From contig JAWLBX010000001.1 in the NCBI GenBank assembly GCA_041687435.1, positions 124,001 through 188,000 of the forward strand: 64,000 nt of DNA. The letters run 5' to 3'. The position numbers were made by a program, and so were the translations under genes. Positions 40,368 through 49,528 of this stretch are shown piece by piece. The notes under the pieces were generated by a model. It did not search any database. It was not told the DNA's origin and saw only the letters and a program-made list of their open reading frames with translations. This DNA comes from JACKII01 sp041687435. GTDB lineage: Bacteria > Pseudomonadota > Alphaproteobacteria > Bin95. How positions within the stretch are numbered: position 1 is the stretch's first letter; every line of letters begins with the position of its first letter.

Positions 40368-40688
40368 ATGAGCACGTTCAATGATCGCGAAAAGCAATTC
40401 GAGGCCAAATTCCAGCATGATCAGGAATTGCAGTTCAAAGTGATGGCCAGGCGGAACCGCCTATTGGGGGAATGGGCAGGCAACCTGATGGGCCTCGCTG
40501 GCGACGACCTGAAGACCTACGCCAAGGAAGTCGTGCAATCGGACTTCGACAGGCCCGGCGATGACGATGTTCTGCAGAAGGTTCTGAACGATCTGCAGGA
40601 CAAGAAAATCGACGCCTCCGAGCGCCAAGTCCGCAAGCATATGGACGAGTTGCTGATCGACGCAAAAAAACAGGTCATGGCTGAATAG
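40368..40688 (+). CDS. F1F0-ATPase inhibitor zeta subunit (DUF1476)
   Basis: A 106-residue all-helical protein of the DUF1476 family. The N-terminal inhibitory segment reads STFNDREKQFEAKFQHDQELQFKVMARRNRLLGEWAG, followed by the four-helix part with YAKEVVQSDFDRPGDDDVLQKVLNDL and SERQVRKHMDELL. In Paracoccus and related alphaproteobacteria this protein blocks ATP hydrolysis by the F1 sector. The ATG at 40368 gives the family start; the frame extends 14 codons upstream without a better signal. It stands alone here, away from ATP synthase genes, as is common. Confidence 0.92.
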   Translation: MSTFNDREKQFEAKFQHDQELQFKVMARRNRLLGEWAGNLMGLAGDDLKTYAKEVVQSDFDRPGDDDVLQKVLNDLQDKKIDASERQVRKHMDELLIDAKKQVMAE

Positions 40689-40704
40689 CGCGCCGTCACC
40701 CAGC

Positions 40705-42222
40705 CTACCGCCCCGCCGGCCTCCGCAGGAGGAATACCAGGGGCATCGGTATAATGACGACAATCACCAGCAGCGTGAAGTCGTTCAGGAATGCGATCAT
40801 GCGAGCCTCGTCGATCACGAGGTTACGCAACGCGTTCAAGCCGCTAACGGTTTCCATATCCCACGGCACGGCCGATCCCATTGCGCGGAAGGCTTCGCTG
40901 AATGGCGTGATCCGCTCCCGCAATTCGACATAGTTGGTCTGAGAGGACCGGGTCAGCGTCATGACGATCACACTGGTCCCCATGGACGCACCAATCGACC
41001 GCACCAGGGCGAAAAGCGAAGCCGCCTCCACCCGCAAACTCGAATCGAGTGTGGAGAATGTCACGGTGGCCAATGACACCCACATGATGCCCATACCAAA
41101 GCCATTGACCAATGTCAGGTAGACAATCTCAGACATCGGCACATGGGCGTTCCATGTCGTCATCCAGGCATTGGAAACGCAAACGGCGATCAGGCCGGTC
41201 AGGATCAAATATTTGCCACTGATCCGGTCGGCCAGGAACCCGCCGCTCAACATGGCAATCATGGTGCCGATCCCACGGGCCGAAACGATCCAACCGGTCG
41301 TCATCACTGGGTAGCCCTGAACATTCTGCATGAACAGAGGCAAGATGAACAGGCTGGCAAAAACGGCCACGCCAAAGGCAAAAATCAAGAATAACCCAAT
41401 AACGAAATTACGATCCCTGAACATCACCAGGCTCAGGTATGGATTTTTTGCAGTCAGACAGTGGACGATAAAAATATACAGGCACAGCGCCGCTGCCGCT
41501 GCCTCAATGACGATTTCCATGGAACTGAACCAGCCTTGCCGCTCGCCACGGTCCAGCACCAATTGTAAACACGACACGCCGATGATTAACGTGATCACGC
41601 CGAGCCAATCCATGCGGTTGGTCTGGCTCTGTACCCCTGGCAGGGTTGCCAGAATGCCGACGAACGCAAGGATACCCATCGGAATGTTCATGTAGAACAG
41701 GTAGCGCCAACCGAACTCGTCGGTCAAAAACGCCCCCAGGGTCGGCGCGACAACAGGCCCGAGTATCATTCCCATCGACCAAATGGACATCGCGAAGCCA
41801 TGCCGCTCGCGCGGGTAGGTATCCAACATGACCGACTGCGCCAAAGGCAACAACGGCGCGGAAACGAAACCCTGCAAGGCGCGATAGACGACAAGTTCGG
41901 TCAACCCGCCGGCAAATGCACACATCAGCGATGTAATCGTGAAACCGGCGATAGAGGCCAGGAAGATGATCTTGCGCCCGAAGCGCTGGCTGAACCATCC
42001 TGTGAGAATAGTACCGACCGCCGTCGCAACCACGAAGGCCGTGATGACCCAACCGATCTGATCCGATGTGGCCGACAGGTTCCCTTGCATCTGGGGCAGT
42101 GCCACATAGGCGCTCGACATGTTGATCGAGTGCAAAAGGGATGCGGCCAACACCGGCACGGTGATGATCGTCCGCTCTGCCCGGGTGAAGGGACCTGTCG
42201 CAGGTTTGTTGATCAGAGGCAT
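40705..42222 (-). CDS. DHA2 family (EmrB/QacA-type) MFS drug transporter
   Basis: A 505-residue permease with 14 predicted membrane segments. It shows AYVALPQMQGNLSATSDQIGWVITAFVVATAVGTILTGW, the motif A region RFGRKIIFLAS, a motif C-like segment IWSMGMILGPVVAPTLGAFLTDEFGWRYLFYMNIPMG, and LLVIVVIIPMPLVFLLRRP at the end. Such pumps expel drugs or metabolites with protons; EmrB-type members work with a membrane-fusion partner, but no emrA-like gene is adjacent. It ends 17 bases from the convergent zeta-subunit gene and starts about 200 bases from tRNA-Val. Confidence 0.92.
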   Translation of the reverse strand: MPLINKPATGPFTRAERTIITVPVLAASLLHSINMSSAYVALPQMQGNLSATSDQIGWVITAFVVATAVGTILTGWFSQRFGRKIIFLASIAGFTITSLMCAFAGGLTELVVYRALQGFVSAPLLPLAQSVMLDTYPRERHGFAMSIWSMGMILGPVVAPTLGAFLTDEFGWRYLFYMNIPMGILAFVGILATLPGVQSQTNRMDWLGVITLIIGVSCLQLVLDRGERQGWFSSMEIVIEAAAAALCLYIFIVHCLTAKNPYLSLVMFRDRNFVIGLFLIFAFGVAVFASLFILPLFMQNVQGYPVMTTGWIVSARGIGTMIAMLSGGFLADRISGKYLILTGLIAVCVSNAWMTTWNAHVPMSEIVYLTLVNGFGMGIMWVSLATVTFSTLDSSLRVEAASLFALVRSIGASMGTSVIVMTLTRSSQTNYVELRERITPFSEAFRAMGSAVPWDMETVSGLNALRNLVIDEARMIAFLNDFTLLVIVVIIPMPLVFLLRRPAGR

Positions 42223-42420
42223 TCAGGCTCTCAGCAAAACTGTGCGGCGGGTAAAGTGCCGCTGGCGCCACTGCGCGCGAAAAACCTACGGCAAAGCTCG
42301 CCTGAAGGGGATGCATTTTTCAGAAGCAGCCGGGATAAACGCCGCCAAGGCGTCAAAACCATTCGGAGCCGATTGCCAAAACTTATGGCAGCGGGCGCGC
42401 TGAAGCGCCATTTGACCGGA

Positions 42421-42495
42421 TGGTGGGCGCGCGTGGGATCGAACCACGGACCCCCACGGTGTGAACGTGGTGCTCTACCGCTGAGCTACGCGCCC
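42421..42495 (-). tRNA. tRNA-Val (anticodon CAC)
   Basis: On the minus strand a full cloverleaf reads from 42495 to 42421: seven-base acceptor stem GGGCGCG/CGCGCCC, D-arm with AGCTC and GAGC, anticodon stem CCACG/CGTGG with loop TTCACAC (anticodon CAC), T-arm with GGTTCGATCC, discriminator A and an encoded CCA. It decodes GTG. No integrase or repeated 3' end is visible nearby. A five-base stem (42394-42409) downstream could end transcription. Confidence 0.97.
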
Positions 42496-42575
42496 TGAAG
42501 GGAAGCGCGGTAATTAGCTGAGGGTAGTACGGCCGTCAAGCGGCATGCAGCCGCATCTGGAACAGGATTAAAGCA

Positions 42576-43346
42576 ATGGTGAACCGCACTCTCCCGATCT
42601 TCCTTGCTTGGCTCATTTGCGGGGTATCCAGCGCGCTGGCGGCCAAGAATGCCGACTATCGGTTTGTGTTCGAGGCTTATTACAGCGGCTTCAAAATCGG
42701 CGAGGCCGCAGGACATCTGCGGTGGAGCAATGACCGCTATGCGCTGGACCTGTCAGCGCGCACGGCAGGGGTACTCGGCTGGGTGATGAGCATCGACCAG
42801 CAGGCCTCCTCCAACGGCCGTATTGACGGCCTGCCGACGGCCGAATGGCATCGCAATCACAATGCGGATGGGGACAACCGAAACTGGATCGAACTGGCCT
42901 TCATGCCGGACGATATCCGCATCGTCGATGCCCACCCCCATCCCGCAACAGAAACCCGTTCGCCGGTGCCAGCGTCCATGAAAAGAGGGGCGCTTGACCC
43001 TCTGTCTGCCGTTTTGGCGTTGGGCGTCGCTGTCACCGAAGCGGGGCAATGTTCCGGAAGCGTGCCGGTTTTCGATGGCCGGCGCCGGTACGATACCGTG
43101 CTCGATCATGTCGCCCGAGAAGCCTACACAGGGCCGGCAGGGCCCAAAGATACATTACGCTGCAATTTTCATTTCGTGCGCCTGGGCGGTTACCGACCGA
43201 ATGCCAAACGCTGGAAAGGCATTTCCGGCACGGCCTGGTTACAACAGGTTGCCTATGACTTGCCGATGTTGCCTGTTCGGGTCGAGGTCGAGACCGCCTA
43301 TGGCAAGGCCTTCGTGCACATGGTATCCGCCTCTCCCGCCCGATAA
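42576..43346 (+). CDS. DUF3108 domain-containing exported protein
   Basis: A 256-residue protein with a cleavable signal peptide (TLPIFLAWLICGVSSALA). The mature part is beta-rich and matches DUF3108: YRFVFEAYYSGFKIGEAAGHLRW, ARTAGVLGWVMSIDQQASSNGRIDGLPTAEWH, a middle region with DPLSAVL, RRYDTVLDHV, and PMLPVRVEVETAYGKAFVHM. The family has the look of a periplasmic or envelope lipid-handling barrel, but no function is established. The gene follows the tRNA on the opposite strand by about 80 bases; the next gene is convergent. Confidence 0.88.
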   Translation: MVNRTLPIFLAWLICGVSSALAAKNADYRFVFEAYYSGFKIGEAAGHLRWSNDRYALDLSARTAGVLGWVMSIDQQASSNGRIDGLPTAEWHRNHNADGDNRNWIELAFMPDDIRIVDAHPHPATETRSPVPASMKRGALDPLSAVLALGVAVTEAGQCSGSVPVFDGRRRYDTVLDHVAREAYTGPAGPKDTLRCNFHFVRLGGYRPNAKRWKGISGTAWLQQVAYDLPMLPVRVEVETAYGKAFVHMVSASPAR

Positions 43347-43442
43347 GGCCTTGCATCGTGCAAGGCGGGAACGTGTCATGCCAACTGTCATTCTCTACAA
43401 GCCGCACCCAGGCGCGGGCGACAGCGTCAGGTCGGGAGACCG

Positions 43443-44105
43443 TTACGGCAGTTCCATGATCGCAGCCGGCAAGTCCGCAAACCTGTCGATGCGCGCATCG
43501 GCTGCCGCCAAAGCTTCCGGCGTTCCGTAACCGTAGGTGACCATCACCACCTTTAGCCCCGCCGATTGCCCTGCCCGCACATCGTTGCGGCTGTCCCCCA
43601 CCATGACAGCAGTCTCCGGGCTGCCCAAAGCCGTGCATACGGCCCGCACATGTGCCGGGTCGGGTTTTGGCATCGGCGCGCTGTCCTGGCCGATCACGGC
43701 CGTGAAAAATCCAGACAAACCCGCATCACGCAGCACCAAATCCGTCGCCATCTGCGCCTTGTTCGTGCACACGCCCATTGCAATCTCCAGACGGGCAAAT
43801 CCCTGCAGGGTCTCCACAACCCCAGGGTAGGGGTGCGCGAGGTGATCTCGCCCTGGGTCGATATAGAGTTCCAAAAACCGCTGCGTTAGTATCGGATGTT
43901 CCGCGAGCGCAACCGGTTCTCCTGTCGCAGCGAACCCTCTCTGCACCAAGGTGCCGACGCCATCGCCAATCATGCCCCGGACCGATTCAACCGAAAGATG
44001 AGACCGGTTGTGTTCCGTTAACAATAGGTTAAGAGTGAGCGTCAGGTCGGCGGCGCTATCGATCAGCGTGCCATCCAAGTCGAACACGATTGCATCGGGC
44101 CTCAT
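43443..44105 (-). CDS. gph: phosphoglycolate phosphatase (HAD superfamily)
   Basis: A 220-residue HAD phosphatase with the four motifs: DLDGTLIDS (I), CTNK (II), KPDPAHVRAV (III, Lys) and VGDSRNDVRAG (IV). The cap is the small helical C1 type with LTEHNRSHLSVESVRGMIGDGVGTLVQRGF, characteristic of phosphoglycolate phosphatase, which removes phosphate from 2-phosphoglycolate made by oxidative DNA repair or Rubisco oxygenation. The ATG at 44105 was preferred to an upstream TTG at 44129. It diverges from glmU, a common alphaproteobacterial arrangement. Confidence 0.92.
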   Translation of the reverse strand: MRPDAIVFDLDGTLIDSAADLTLTLNLLLTEHNRSHLSVESVRGMIGDGVGTLVQRGFAATGEPVALAEHPILTQRFLELYIDPGRDHLAHPYPGVVETLQGFARLEIAMGVCTNKAQMATDLVLRDAGLSGFFTAVIGQDSAPMPKPDPAHVRAVCTALGSPETAVMVGDSRNDVRAGQSAGLKVVMVTYGYGTPEALAAADARIDRFADLPAAIMELP

Positions 44106-44330
44106 AGGCTTTGCAACTTTCCGCAACAATTCTTGAGTATCCTGAGTTTAAAGCAGATGGCACAGATCGGTACCAGTGCGGAAGTTCGTATCCGTATTGC
44201 GAATGTCCGGCGGTGGTACCGCCCGCTGCAATCGCTGTGCTCCGTGACACTGGTCACATACCGCAAGCATGTGATCGTGCCATATTACAAACTGTGACCT
44301 TCAGGTGGATGACTATACAGGCGTTGTGGG
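44106..44330. other. 225-base divergent region between gph and glmU
   Basis: Two inverted repeats stand out: GGCGGT-GGT-ACCGCC (44209-44223) and GTGAC-ACTG-GTCAC (44244-44257). A -10-like TATACA (44314-44319) lies only 12 bases before the glmU start, without a convincing -35. The second repeat has the size of a dimeric regulator site. No coding capacity is apparent. Confidence 0.4.
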
Positions 44331-45698
44331 ATGACTGAGATGGCGAATTGCGAAATTGGTGCCATTGTCCTCGCCGCAGGCAAGGGAACCCGCATGAAAT
44401 CTGCCCTGCCGAAGGTTCTGCACAAACTGGGCGGCAAGCCGATGATCCGGCACGTGACGGATATGCTGGCCGGCCTGACACCTTCCCGTATCTGCGTTGT
44501 CATAGCACCAGACATGGAGCCGGTGGCTGCCGCAGTTGCACCGCATCAAATCGCCATCCAGAGCGAAGCCCTCGGTACCGGCCATGCGGCTCTGAGCGCA
44601 GCGCCGGTGATGGAAGATTTTGCCGGCGATATCTTTGTCCTGTTTGGCGATACGCCACTGATTTCGGCCGAAACATTGACATCCATGATCGCAGCGCGAC
44701 GCTTGCCAATGGCCCCGGCCGTGGTTGTTCTCGGCATGCGGCCCACAGGCCCGAACGCCTATGGCAGGCTGATCCAATCTGCGGACGGATTACTGGAACG
44801 GATTGTCGAATACAAGGACGCAACCGAAGCCGAAAAAGCAGCCCCCCTGTGCAATTCTGGCGTGATGCTGATCGATGGCACACGGCTTTTCGGTTGGTTG
44901 CGCCAGATCGGCAACAACAATGCCAAGGGTGAGTTCTACCTGACAGACATCGTCGCGCTGGCCCGCAAGGATGGAGCCGAATGCGCTGTCGTGGAGGGAG
45001 ACGAGGAAGAATTGCTCGGCATCAACTCCCGCGTCGAACTCGCAAGCGCCGAAGCGATTCTGCAACGCCGGCTGCGCGAAGCGGCCATGCTGGAAGGCGT
45101 GACCATGCCTATGCCGGAGACGGTTTATCTGTCCTGCGACACGCAGTTCGGGCAGGATGTACATGTCGGCCCGCATACGGTATTCGGCGCCGGCGTGCGT
45201 GTTGGCAATGGTGTAGAGATCAAGGGTTTCTGCCATTTCGAAAGGGCCACGATTGCCGACAACGCCATTATCGGCCCCTATGCCCGCCTCCGTCCCGGCA
45301 CTGAGATCGGTGCCGACGCACACATCGGCAATTTCGTCGAGATCAAACAAACTGTCGTCGAGGCAGGGGCAAAAATTAACCATCTTTCATATATCGGCGA
45401 TGCGCGGGTCGGACCGCGGGCAAACATTGGCGCCGGCACGATCACCTGCAACTATGATGGCTTCGACAAGCATTGTACGAACATCGGTGCCGATGCCTTC
45501 ATCGGCACCAATAACTCGCTGATTGCACCGATCACCATTGGTAACGGCGCAATGACAGCGGCCGGCAGCACCATCTCACAGGATGTCGCAGCCGGCGCGC
45601 TTGCAATTGAACGGGCCGATCTGAAGCAAAAATCTGGCTGGGCCTCCAAATTCCGCGAGCGCAAACGCCGCGGCAAGCAGGGCCGCGCCGCTGACTGA
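44331..45698 (+). CDS. glmU: bifunctional UDP-N-acetylglucosamine diphosphorylase / glucosamine-1-phosphate N-acetyltransferase
   Basis: A 455-residue bifunctional enzyme making UDP-GlcNAc for peptidoglycan and LPS. The N-terminal uridylyltransferase domain (about 1-235) has VLAAGKGTRMKSALPKVLHKLGGKPMI, EALGTGHA, LFGDTPLI and CNSGVMLIDG. The C-terminal left-handed beta-helix (about 255-450) has the hexapeptide repeats, NFVEIKQTVVEAGAKINHLSYIGDARVG with the catalytic His, and NIGAGTITCNYDG. The ATG at 44331 is used; one at 44340 is three codons on. Followed by glmS 56 bases downstream. Confidence 0.97.
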   Translation: MTEMANCEIGAIVLAAGKGTRMKSALPKVLHKLGGKPMIRHVTDMLAGLTPSRICVVIAPDMEPVAAAVAPHQIAIQSEALGTGHAALSAAPVMEDFAGDIFVLFGDTPLISAETLTSMIAARRLPMAPAVVVLGMRPTGPNAYGRLIQSADGLLERIVEYKDATEAEKAAPLCNSGVMLIDGTRLFGWLRQIGNNNAKGEFYLTDIVALARKDGAECAVVEGDEEELLGINSRVELASAEAILQRRLREAAMLEGVTMPMPETVYLSCDTQFGQDVHVGPHTVFGAGVRVGNGVEIKGFCHFERATIADNAIIGPYARLRPGTEIGADAHIGNFVEIKQTVVEAGAKINHLSYIGDARVGPRANIGAGTITCNYDGFDKHCTNIGADAFIGTNNSLIAPITIGNGAMTAAGSTISQDVAAGALAIERADLKQKSGWASKFRERKRRGKQGRAAD

Positions 45699-45753
45699 CC
45701 GTCCATATTTTTCTATCTTCCCCGATCACCTGACCTGACGGAGCGTACTATTC

Positions 45754-47577
45754 ATGTGCGGCATTATCGGAATCGTCGGCCATCGCCCGGTTGCGCATCA
45801 CTTGGTCGATGCATTGAAGCGGCTCGAATACCGAGGCTACGACTCCGCCGGAATTGCCACGCTGGTCAACGGCCACATTGACCGGCGGCGCGCCGAAGGA
45901 AAGCTCGCGAACCTCGAAAATTTGGTCAAAAACAAGCCAATTGGGGGGATCGTCGGAATTGGGCATACGCGCTGGGCGACCCATGGCGCGCCGACCGAGA
46001 AGAATGCCCATCCGCATGCGACGGATCGCGTTGCGGTAGTCCACAATGGCATTATCGAAAACTTCCAGGAACTGCGGGCCGAATTGGAAGCCGCAGGCCA
46101 CCGGTTCGACACCGAAACCGATACCGAAGTCATCGCCCATCTGCTCACGCAAGCGCTGAACGCAGGCGAAAAGCCGATTGAGGCGGTCCGAGCAATGCTG
46201 GCAAAGGTCGAAGGGGCTTTCGCGCTCGCCATGATCTTCACCGGCGAGCACGACCTGATGATCGGCGCCCGCCGTGGCAGCCCGCTGGCTCTGGGTTATG
46301 GCGACGGCGAAATGTACCTAGGCTCTGACGCGCTGGCACTGGCCCCGCTCACCCGCCGCCTTAGCTATCTGGAAGAAGGTGACTGGGTGGTGATCCAGGG
46401 GGACCAGACCCAAATCTATAACGCCGACAACGATCCCATCACCCGTGAGATCAAGGAGAGCGCTGTTTCCGGCGCGATGATCGGCAAGGGCAATTACCGC
46501 CACTTCATGCTGAAGGAAATCTACGAACAGCCCACGGTTGTCGGCGATACGCTGCGCGCGCTGTTCAACCCATCGACGCGCGCCGTTCAAATGCCGCCCC
46601 TGCCAGTCGATCTGGCCAAGGTCTCCCGATTCACGATCAATGCTTGCGGCACCGCCTATTACGCCGGGCTGGTCGGCAAGTATTGGCTGGAACAGATCGC
46701 GCGCATTCCGGCGGACGTCGATATCGCCAGCGAGTTCCGCTATCGCGAAGCGCCATTGCCAGACAATGGTGTTGCCATGTGCATCAGCCAGTCCGGCGAA
46801 ACCGTGGATACCCTGGAATCGCTGCGCTATGCCAAGCGTCAGGGCCAGACCATCATCTCGGTCGTGAATGTTCCAGAAAGTGCGATCGCGCGCGAAAGCC
46901 ACGCAACCCTATCAACCTTGGCAGGACCGGAAATCGGTGTCGCATCAACCAAGGCGTTTACCACACAACTCACGGTCCTGGCGGCACTTGCCATCGCCAC
47001 TGGCGTCGCCCGCGGCAGCATCGACGGAGCCAGGGCCGCGCAGCTGACATCGGCGTTGCTGGAGGTGCCGGCAAGGATCGCCGAAGTTTTGAACCATGAC
47101 GAACGCATCCGCGAGATTGCGCTATCCGTTGCGGAAGCGCGCGACGTTCTCTACCTGGGCCGAGGCTCATCCTACCCGATCGCCATGGAAGGCGCGTTGA
47201 AGTTAAAGGAGATCAGCTACATCCATGCAGAGGGCTATGCCGCGGGGGAAATGAAACATGGCCCGATTGCACTGATCGACGACGCGGTGCCGGTCGTATT
47301 CATCGCGCCAGGCGATCACTTGTTCGATAAGACAGCCAGCAATCTGCACGAGGTGGTGGCCCGCGGCGGCAAGCCGATCCTTTTTGCCGACCGCAAAGGC
47401 ATCGAGAGAGTCGGCGCTCACGCAGTTCATGCCATTGAAATGCCAGCGATTGATCCGTTCGTGGCACCGATCCTCTATGCCATTCCAGTGCAACTGCTCG
47501 CCTACCACGCGGCCGTTGCGAAAGGCACGGATGTTGACCAACCCCGCAATCTGGCAAAAAGCGTGACGGTGGAATAA
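45754..47577 (+). CDS. glmS: glutamine--fructose-6-phosphate aminotransferase (isomerizing)
   Basis: A 607-residue enzyme. The Ntn glutaminase domain starts MCGIIGIVGHR with nucleophile Cys2 (1-based on the initiator) and has GHTRWATHGAPTEKNAHPH. Two SIS domains follow, with CGTAYYAG, ISQSGETVDTLESLRYAK, ASTKAFTTQLTVLAALA, GRGSSYPIAMEGALKLKEISYIHAEGYAAGEMKHGPIALID, and the C-terminal PRNLAKSVTVE. It commits fructose-6-phosphate to amino-sugar synthesis. Directly after glmU, so one pathway operon. No glmS ribozyme is expected or seen; regulation in Gram-negatives is usually by small RNAs. Confidence 0.98.
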   Translation: MCGIIGIVGHRPVAHHLVDALKRLEYRGYDSAGIATLVNGHIDRRRAEGKLANLENLVKNKPIGGIVGIGHTRWATHGAPTEKNAHPHATDRVAVVHNGIIENFQELRAELEAAGHRFDTETDTEVIAHLLTQALNAGEKPIEAVRAMLAKVEGAFALAMIFTGEHDLMIGARRGSPLALGYGDGEMYLGSDALALAPLTRRLSYLEEGDWVVIQGDQTQIYNADNDPITREIKESAVSGAMIGKGNYRHFMLKEIYEQPTVVGDTLRALFNPSTRAVQMPPLPVDLAKVSRFTINACGTAYYAGLVGKYWLEQIARIPADVDIASEFRYREAPLPDNGVAMCISQSGETVDTLESLRYAKRQGQTIISVVNVPESAIARESHATLSTLAGPEIGVASTKAFTTQLTVLAALAIATGVARGSIDGARAAQLTSALLEVPARIAEVLNHDERIREIALSVAEARDVLYLGRGSSYPIAMEGALKLKEISYIHAEGYAAGEMKHGPIALIDDAVPVVFIAPGDHLFDKTASNLHEVVARGGKPILFADRKGIERVGAHAVHAIEMPAIDPFVAPILYAIPVQLLAYHAAVAKGTDVDQPRNLAKSVTVE

Positions 47578-47705
47578 GCAAGCAAGTTATCGGCACGATG
47601 CGAGTGGGCCTTATCTGATAACCGTTCGCCAGAGGGTTGCCAGCGTTAAAAGATCGCTTTTCATGACTATCGCCAGCGCGCCCGGGATCGCCTATATCAG
47701 CCGCT

Positions 47706-49508
47706 ATGACAGACCTCGCTCACATCCGCAATTTTTCCATCATCGCTCATATCGATCATGGAAAATCCACGCTTGCCGACCGCTTGATTCAGCATTGCGG
47801 CGCGCTGACCGACCGTGAGATGCAGGCGCAAGTCCTGGATAACATGGACATAGAGCGCGAGCGGGGCATTACCATCAAGGCTCAGACGGTCCGTCTGGTC
47901 TATCCGGCCAAGGATGGGAAAACCTACCACCTGAACCTGATCGATACACCCGGACATGTCGATTTTTCCTATGAGGTCAGCCGTTCCCTGGCGGCATGCG
48001 AAGGGTCGCTTCTGGTCGTGGACGCTACCCAAGGCGTCGAAGCCCAGACACTGGCCAATGTCTATCAAGCCATTGACAACGATCACGAGATCATCCCAGT
48101 CCTGAACAAGATCGATCTGCCGGCTGCGGAGCCGGAGCAGGTAAAGGCGCAAATCGAGGATGTCATTGGCCTGGACGCCAGCGACTCGCTGGAAATATCC
48201 GCCAAGACCGGGTTGGGCATTCCGGAAGTATTGGAAGCGCTTGTGCATCGTCTGCCTCCGCCGGAGGGAGACGCGGAAGCACCGTTGCAGGCGCTGCTGG
48301 TGGATAGCTGGTACGATCAGTATCTGGGCGTGATCGTGCTGGTCCGGATCATGCATGGCGTGCTCAAAAAGGGCATGCGCATGCGGATGATGCAGACAGG
48401 CGCGGTCTACGAAGTGGACGATGTGGGCGTGTTCTCGCCCAAACGCCTGTCCACCGGAAAACTGGGACCGGGCGAGATCGGTTGGGTCAACGCTGCGATC
48501 AAGGCCGTGGCGGATACGAATGTCGGCGATACCATTACCGATGACAAAAGGCCGGCCAAAGAAGTCCTGCCAGGGTTCAAGCCCAACCTGCCGGTCGTGT
48601 TCTGCGGCCTGTTTCCAGTCGATGCTGCCGATTTCGAGCATCTCCGGGACAGCCTGGCCAAGCTGCGCCTGAACGATGCCAGCTTCGAGTTTGAGCCGGA
48701 AAGCTCGCCGGCCCTCGGGTTCGGTTTCCGCTGCGGCTTCCTTGGCATGCTGCACCTGGAAATCATTCAGGAACGGCTCGACCGGGAATTCGATATCGAC
48801 CTGATCGCCACCGCACCCAGCGTCGTCTATCGCATCCACATGACGAACGGGACAATGCAGGAAATGCACAACCCGGCCGACATGCCGGACGTGGTGAAGA
48901 TCGATTACATAGAAGAACCATGGATCCAGGCCACAATTTTCCTGCCAGATGAATACCTCGGCGCCGTTTTGAAACTCTGTGAAGAACGCCGGGGGATTCA
49001 GCAAGAACTGACCTATGCCGGCAACCGCGCAATGCTGGTCTATAAATTACCTCTGAATGAGATTGTCTTCGATTTCTATGACCGCTTGAAATCGATCAGC
49101 CGGGGTTATGCAAGTTTCGATTATCATATCACCGGCTATGAGGAAGGTGACCTGGTCAAGCTCTCTATCCTGGTGAATGCGGAGCCGGTCGATGCGCTGT
49201 CGACCATCGTGCACCGCAGCCAAGCCGAATATCGTGGCCGGGCGCTCTGTGCACGGCTGAAGGATCTGATCCCGCGCCAGATGTTCAAAATCCCGATCCA
49301 GGCCGCGATCGGCGCCAAGGTCATCGCACGCGAAACCATCAGCGCGCTGCGCAAGGATGTGACGGCCAAATGCTATGGCGGCGACATCACCCGAAAAAAG
49401 AAACTGCTGGAACGGCAGAAGGAAGGCAAGAAGCGGATGCGCCAGTTCGGCAGCGTCGAAATCCCGCAAAGTGCCTTTATCGCCGCCTTGAAAATGAGCG
49501 ACGACTGA
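47706..49508 (+). CDS. lepA: elongation factor 4 (LepA)
   Basis: A 600-residue translational GTPase. G1 is AHIDHGKST (residues 14-22), then RGITIKAQTVRL, DTPGHVDF, LNKIDLP for guanine specificity, and the LepA-specific C-terminal domain with NEIVFDFYDRLKSISRGYASFDYHITGYEEGDLVKL and GAKVIARETISALRKDVTAKCYGGDITRKKKLLERQKEGKKRM. LepA works on stalled or initiating ribosomes. It starts 128 bases after glmS and ends eight bases before the stop of the convergent PhyH gene. Confidence 0.98.
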   Translation: MTDLAHIRNFSIIAHIDHGKSTLADRLIQHCGALTDREMQAQVLDNMDIERERGITIKAQTVRLVYPAKDGKTYHLNLIDTPGHVDFSYEVSRSLAACEGSLLVVDATQGVEAQTLANVYQAIDNDHEIIPVLNKIDLPAAEPEQVKAQIEDVIGLDASDSLEISAKTGLGIPEVLEALVHRLPPPEGDAEAPLQALLVDSWYDQYLGVIVLVRIMHGVLKKGMRMRMMQTGAVYEVDDVGVFSPKRLSTGKLGPGEIGWVNAAIKAVADTNVGDTITDDKRPAKEVLPGFKPNLPVVFCGLFPVDAADFEHLRDSLAKLRLNDASFEFEPESSPALGFGFRCGFLGMLHLEIIQERLDREFDIDLIATAPSVVYRIHMTNGTMQEMHNPADMPDVVKIDYIEEPWIQATIFLPDEYLGAVLKLCEERRGIQQELTYAGNRAMLVYKLPLNEIVFDFYDRLKSISRGYASFDYHITGYEEGDLVKLSILVNAEPVDALSTIVHRSQAEYRGRALCARLKDLIPRQMFKIPIQAAIGAKVIARETISALRKDVTAKCYGGDITRKKKLLERQKEGKKRMRQFGSVEIPQSAFIAALKMSDD

Positions 49509-49509
49509 A

Positions 49510-49528
49510 TGCGGCTTACTCCGCCGCA
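49510..49528. terminator. possible short bidirectional terminator between lepA and the PhyH gene
   Basis: TGCGGC (49510-49515) and GCCGCA (49523-49528) form a six-base G/C stem with a seven-base loop that covers the PhyH stop codon. Neither flank has a strong T tract. Weak candidate. Confidence 0.35.

Noticed and set aside
42394..42495. tRNA-Val as a possible integration site of a mobile element
   Set aside because: No integrase, no direct repeat of the tRNA 3' end and no foreign-looking gene block is adjacent.
47578..47705. Possible regulatory RNA in the glmS-lepA gap
   Set aside because: Only a weak AAAAG/CTTTT stem is visible; no ribozyme or riboswitch core can be recognised.
47697..49004. 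Long open frame (435 codons) antisense to lepA
   Set aside because: It lies wholly opposite a strongly conserved LepA coding sequence, has composition typical of an antisense shadow, and shows no recognisable domain.
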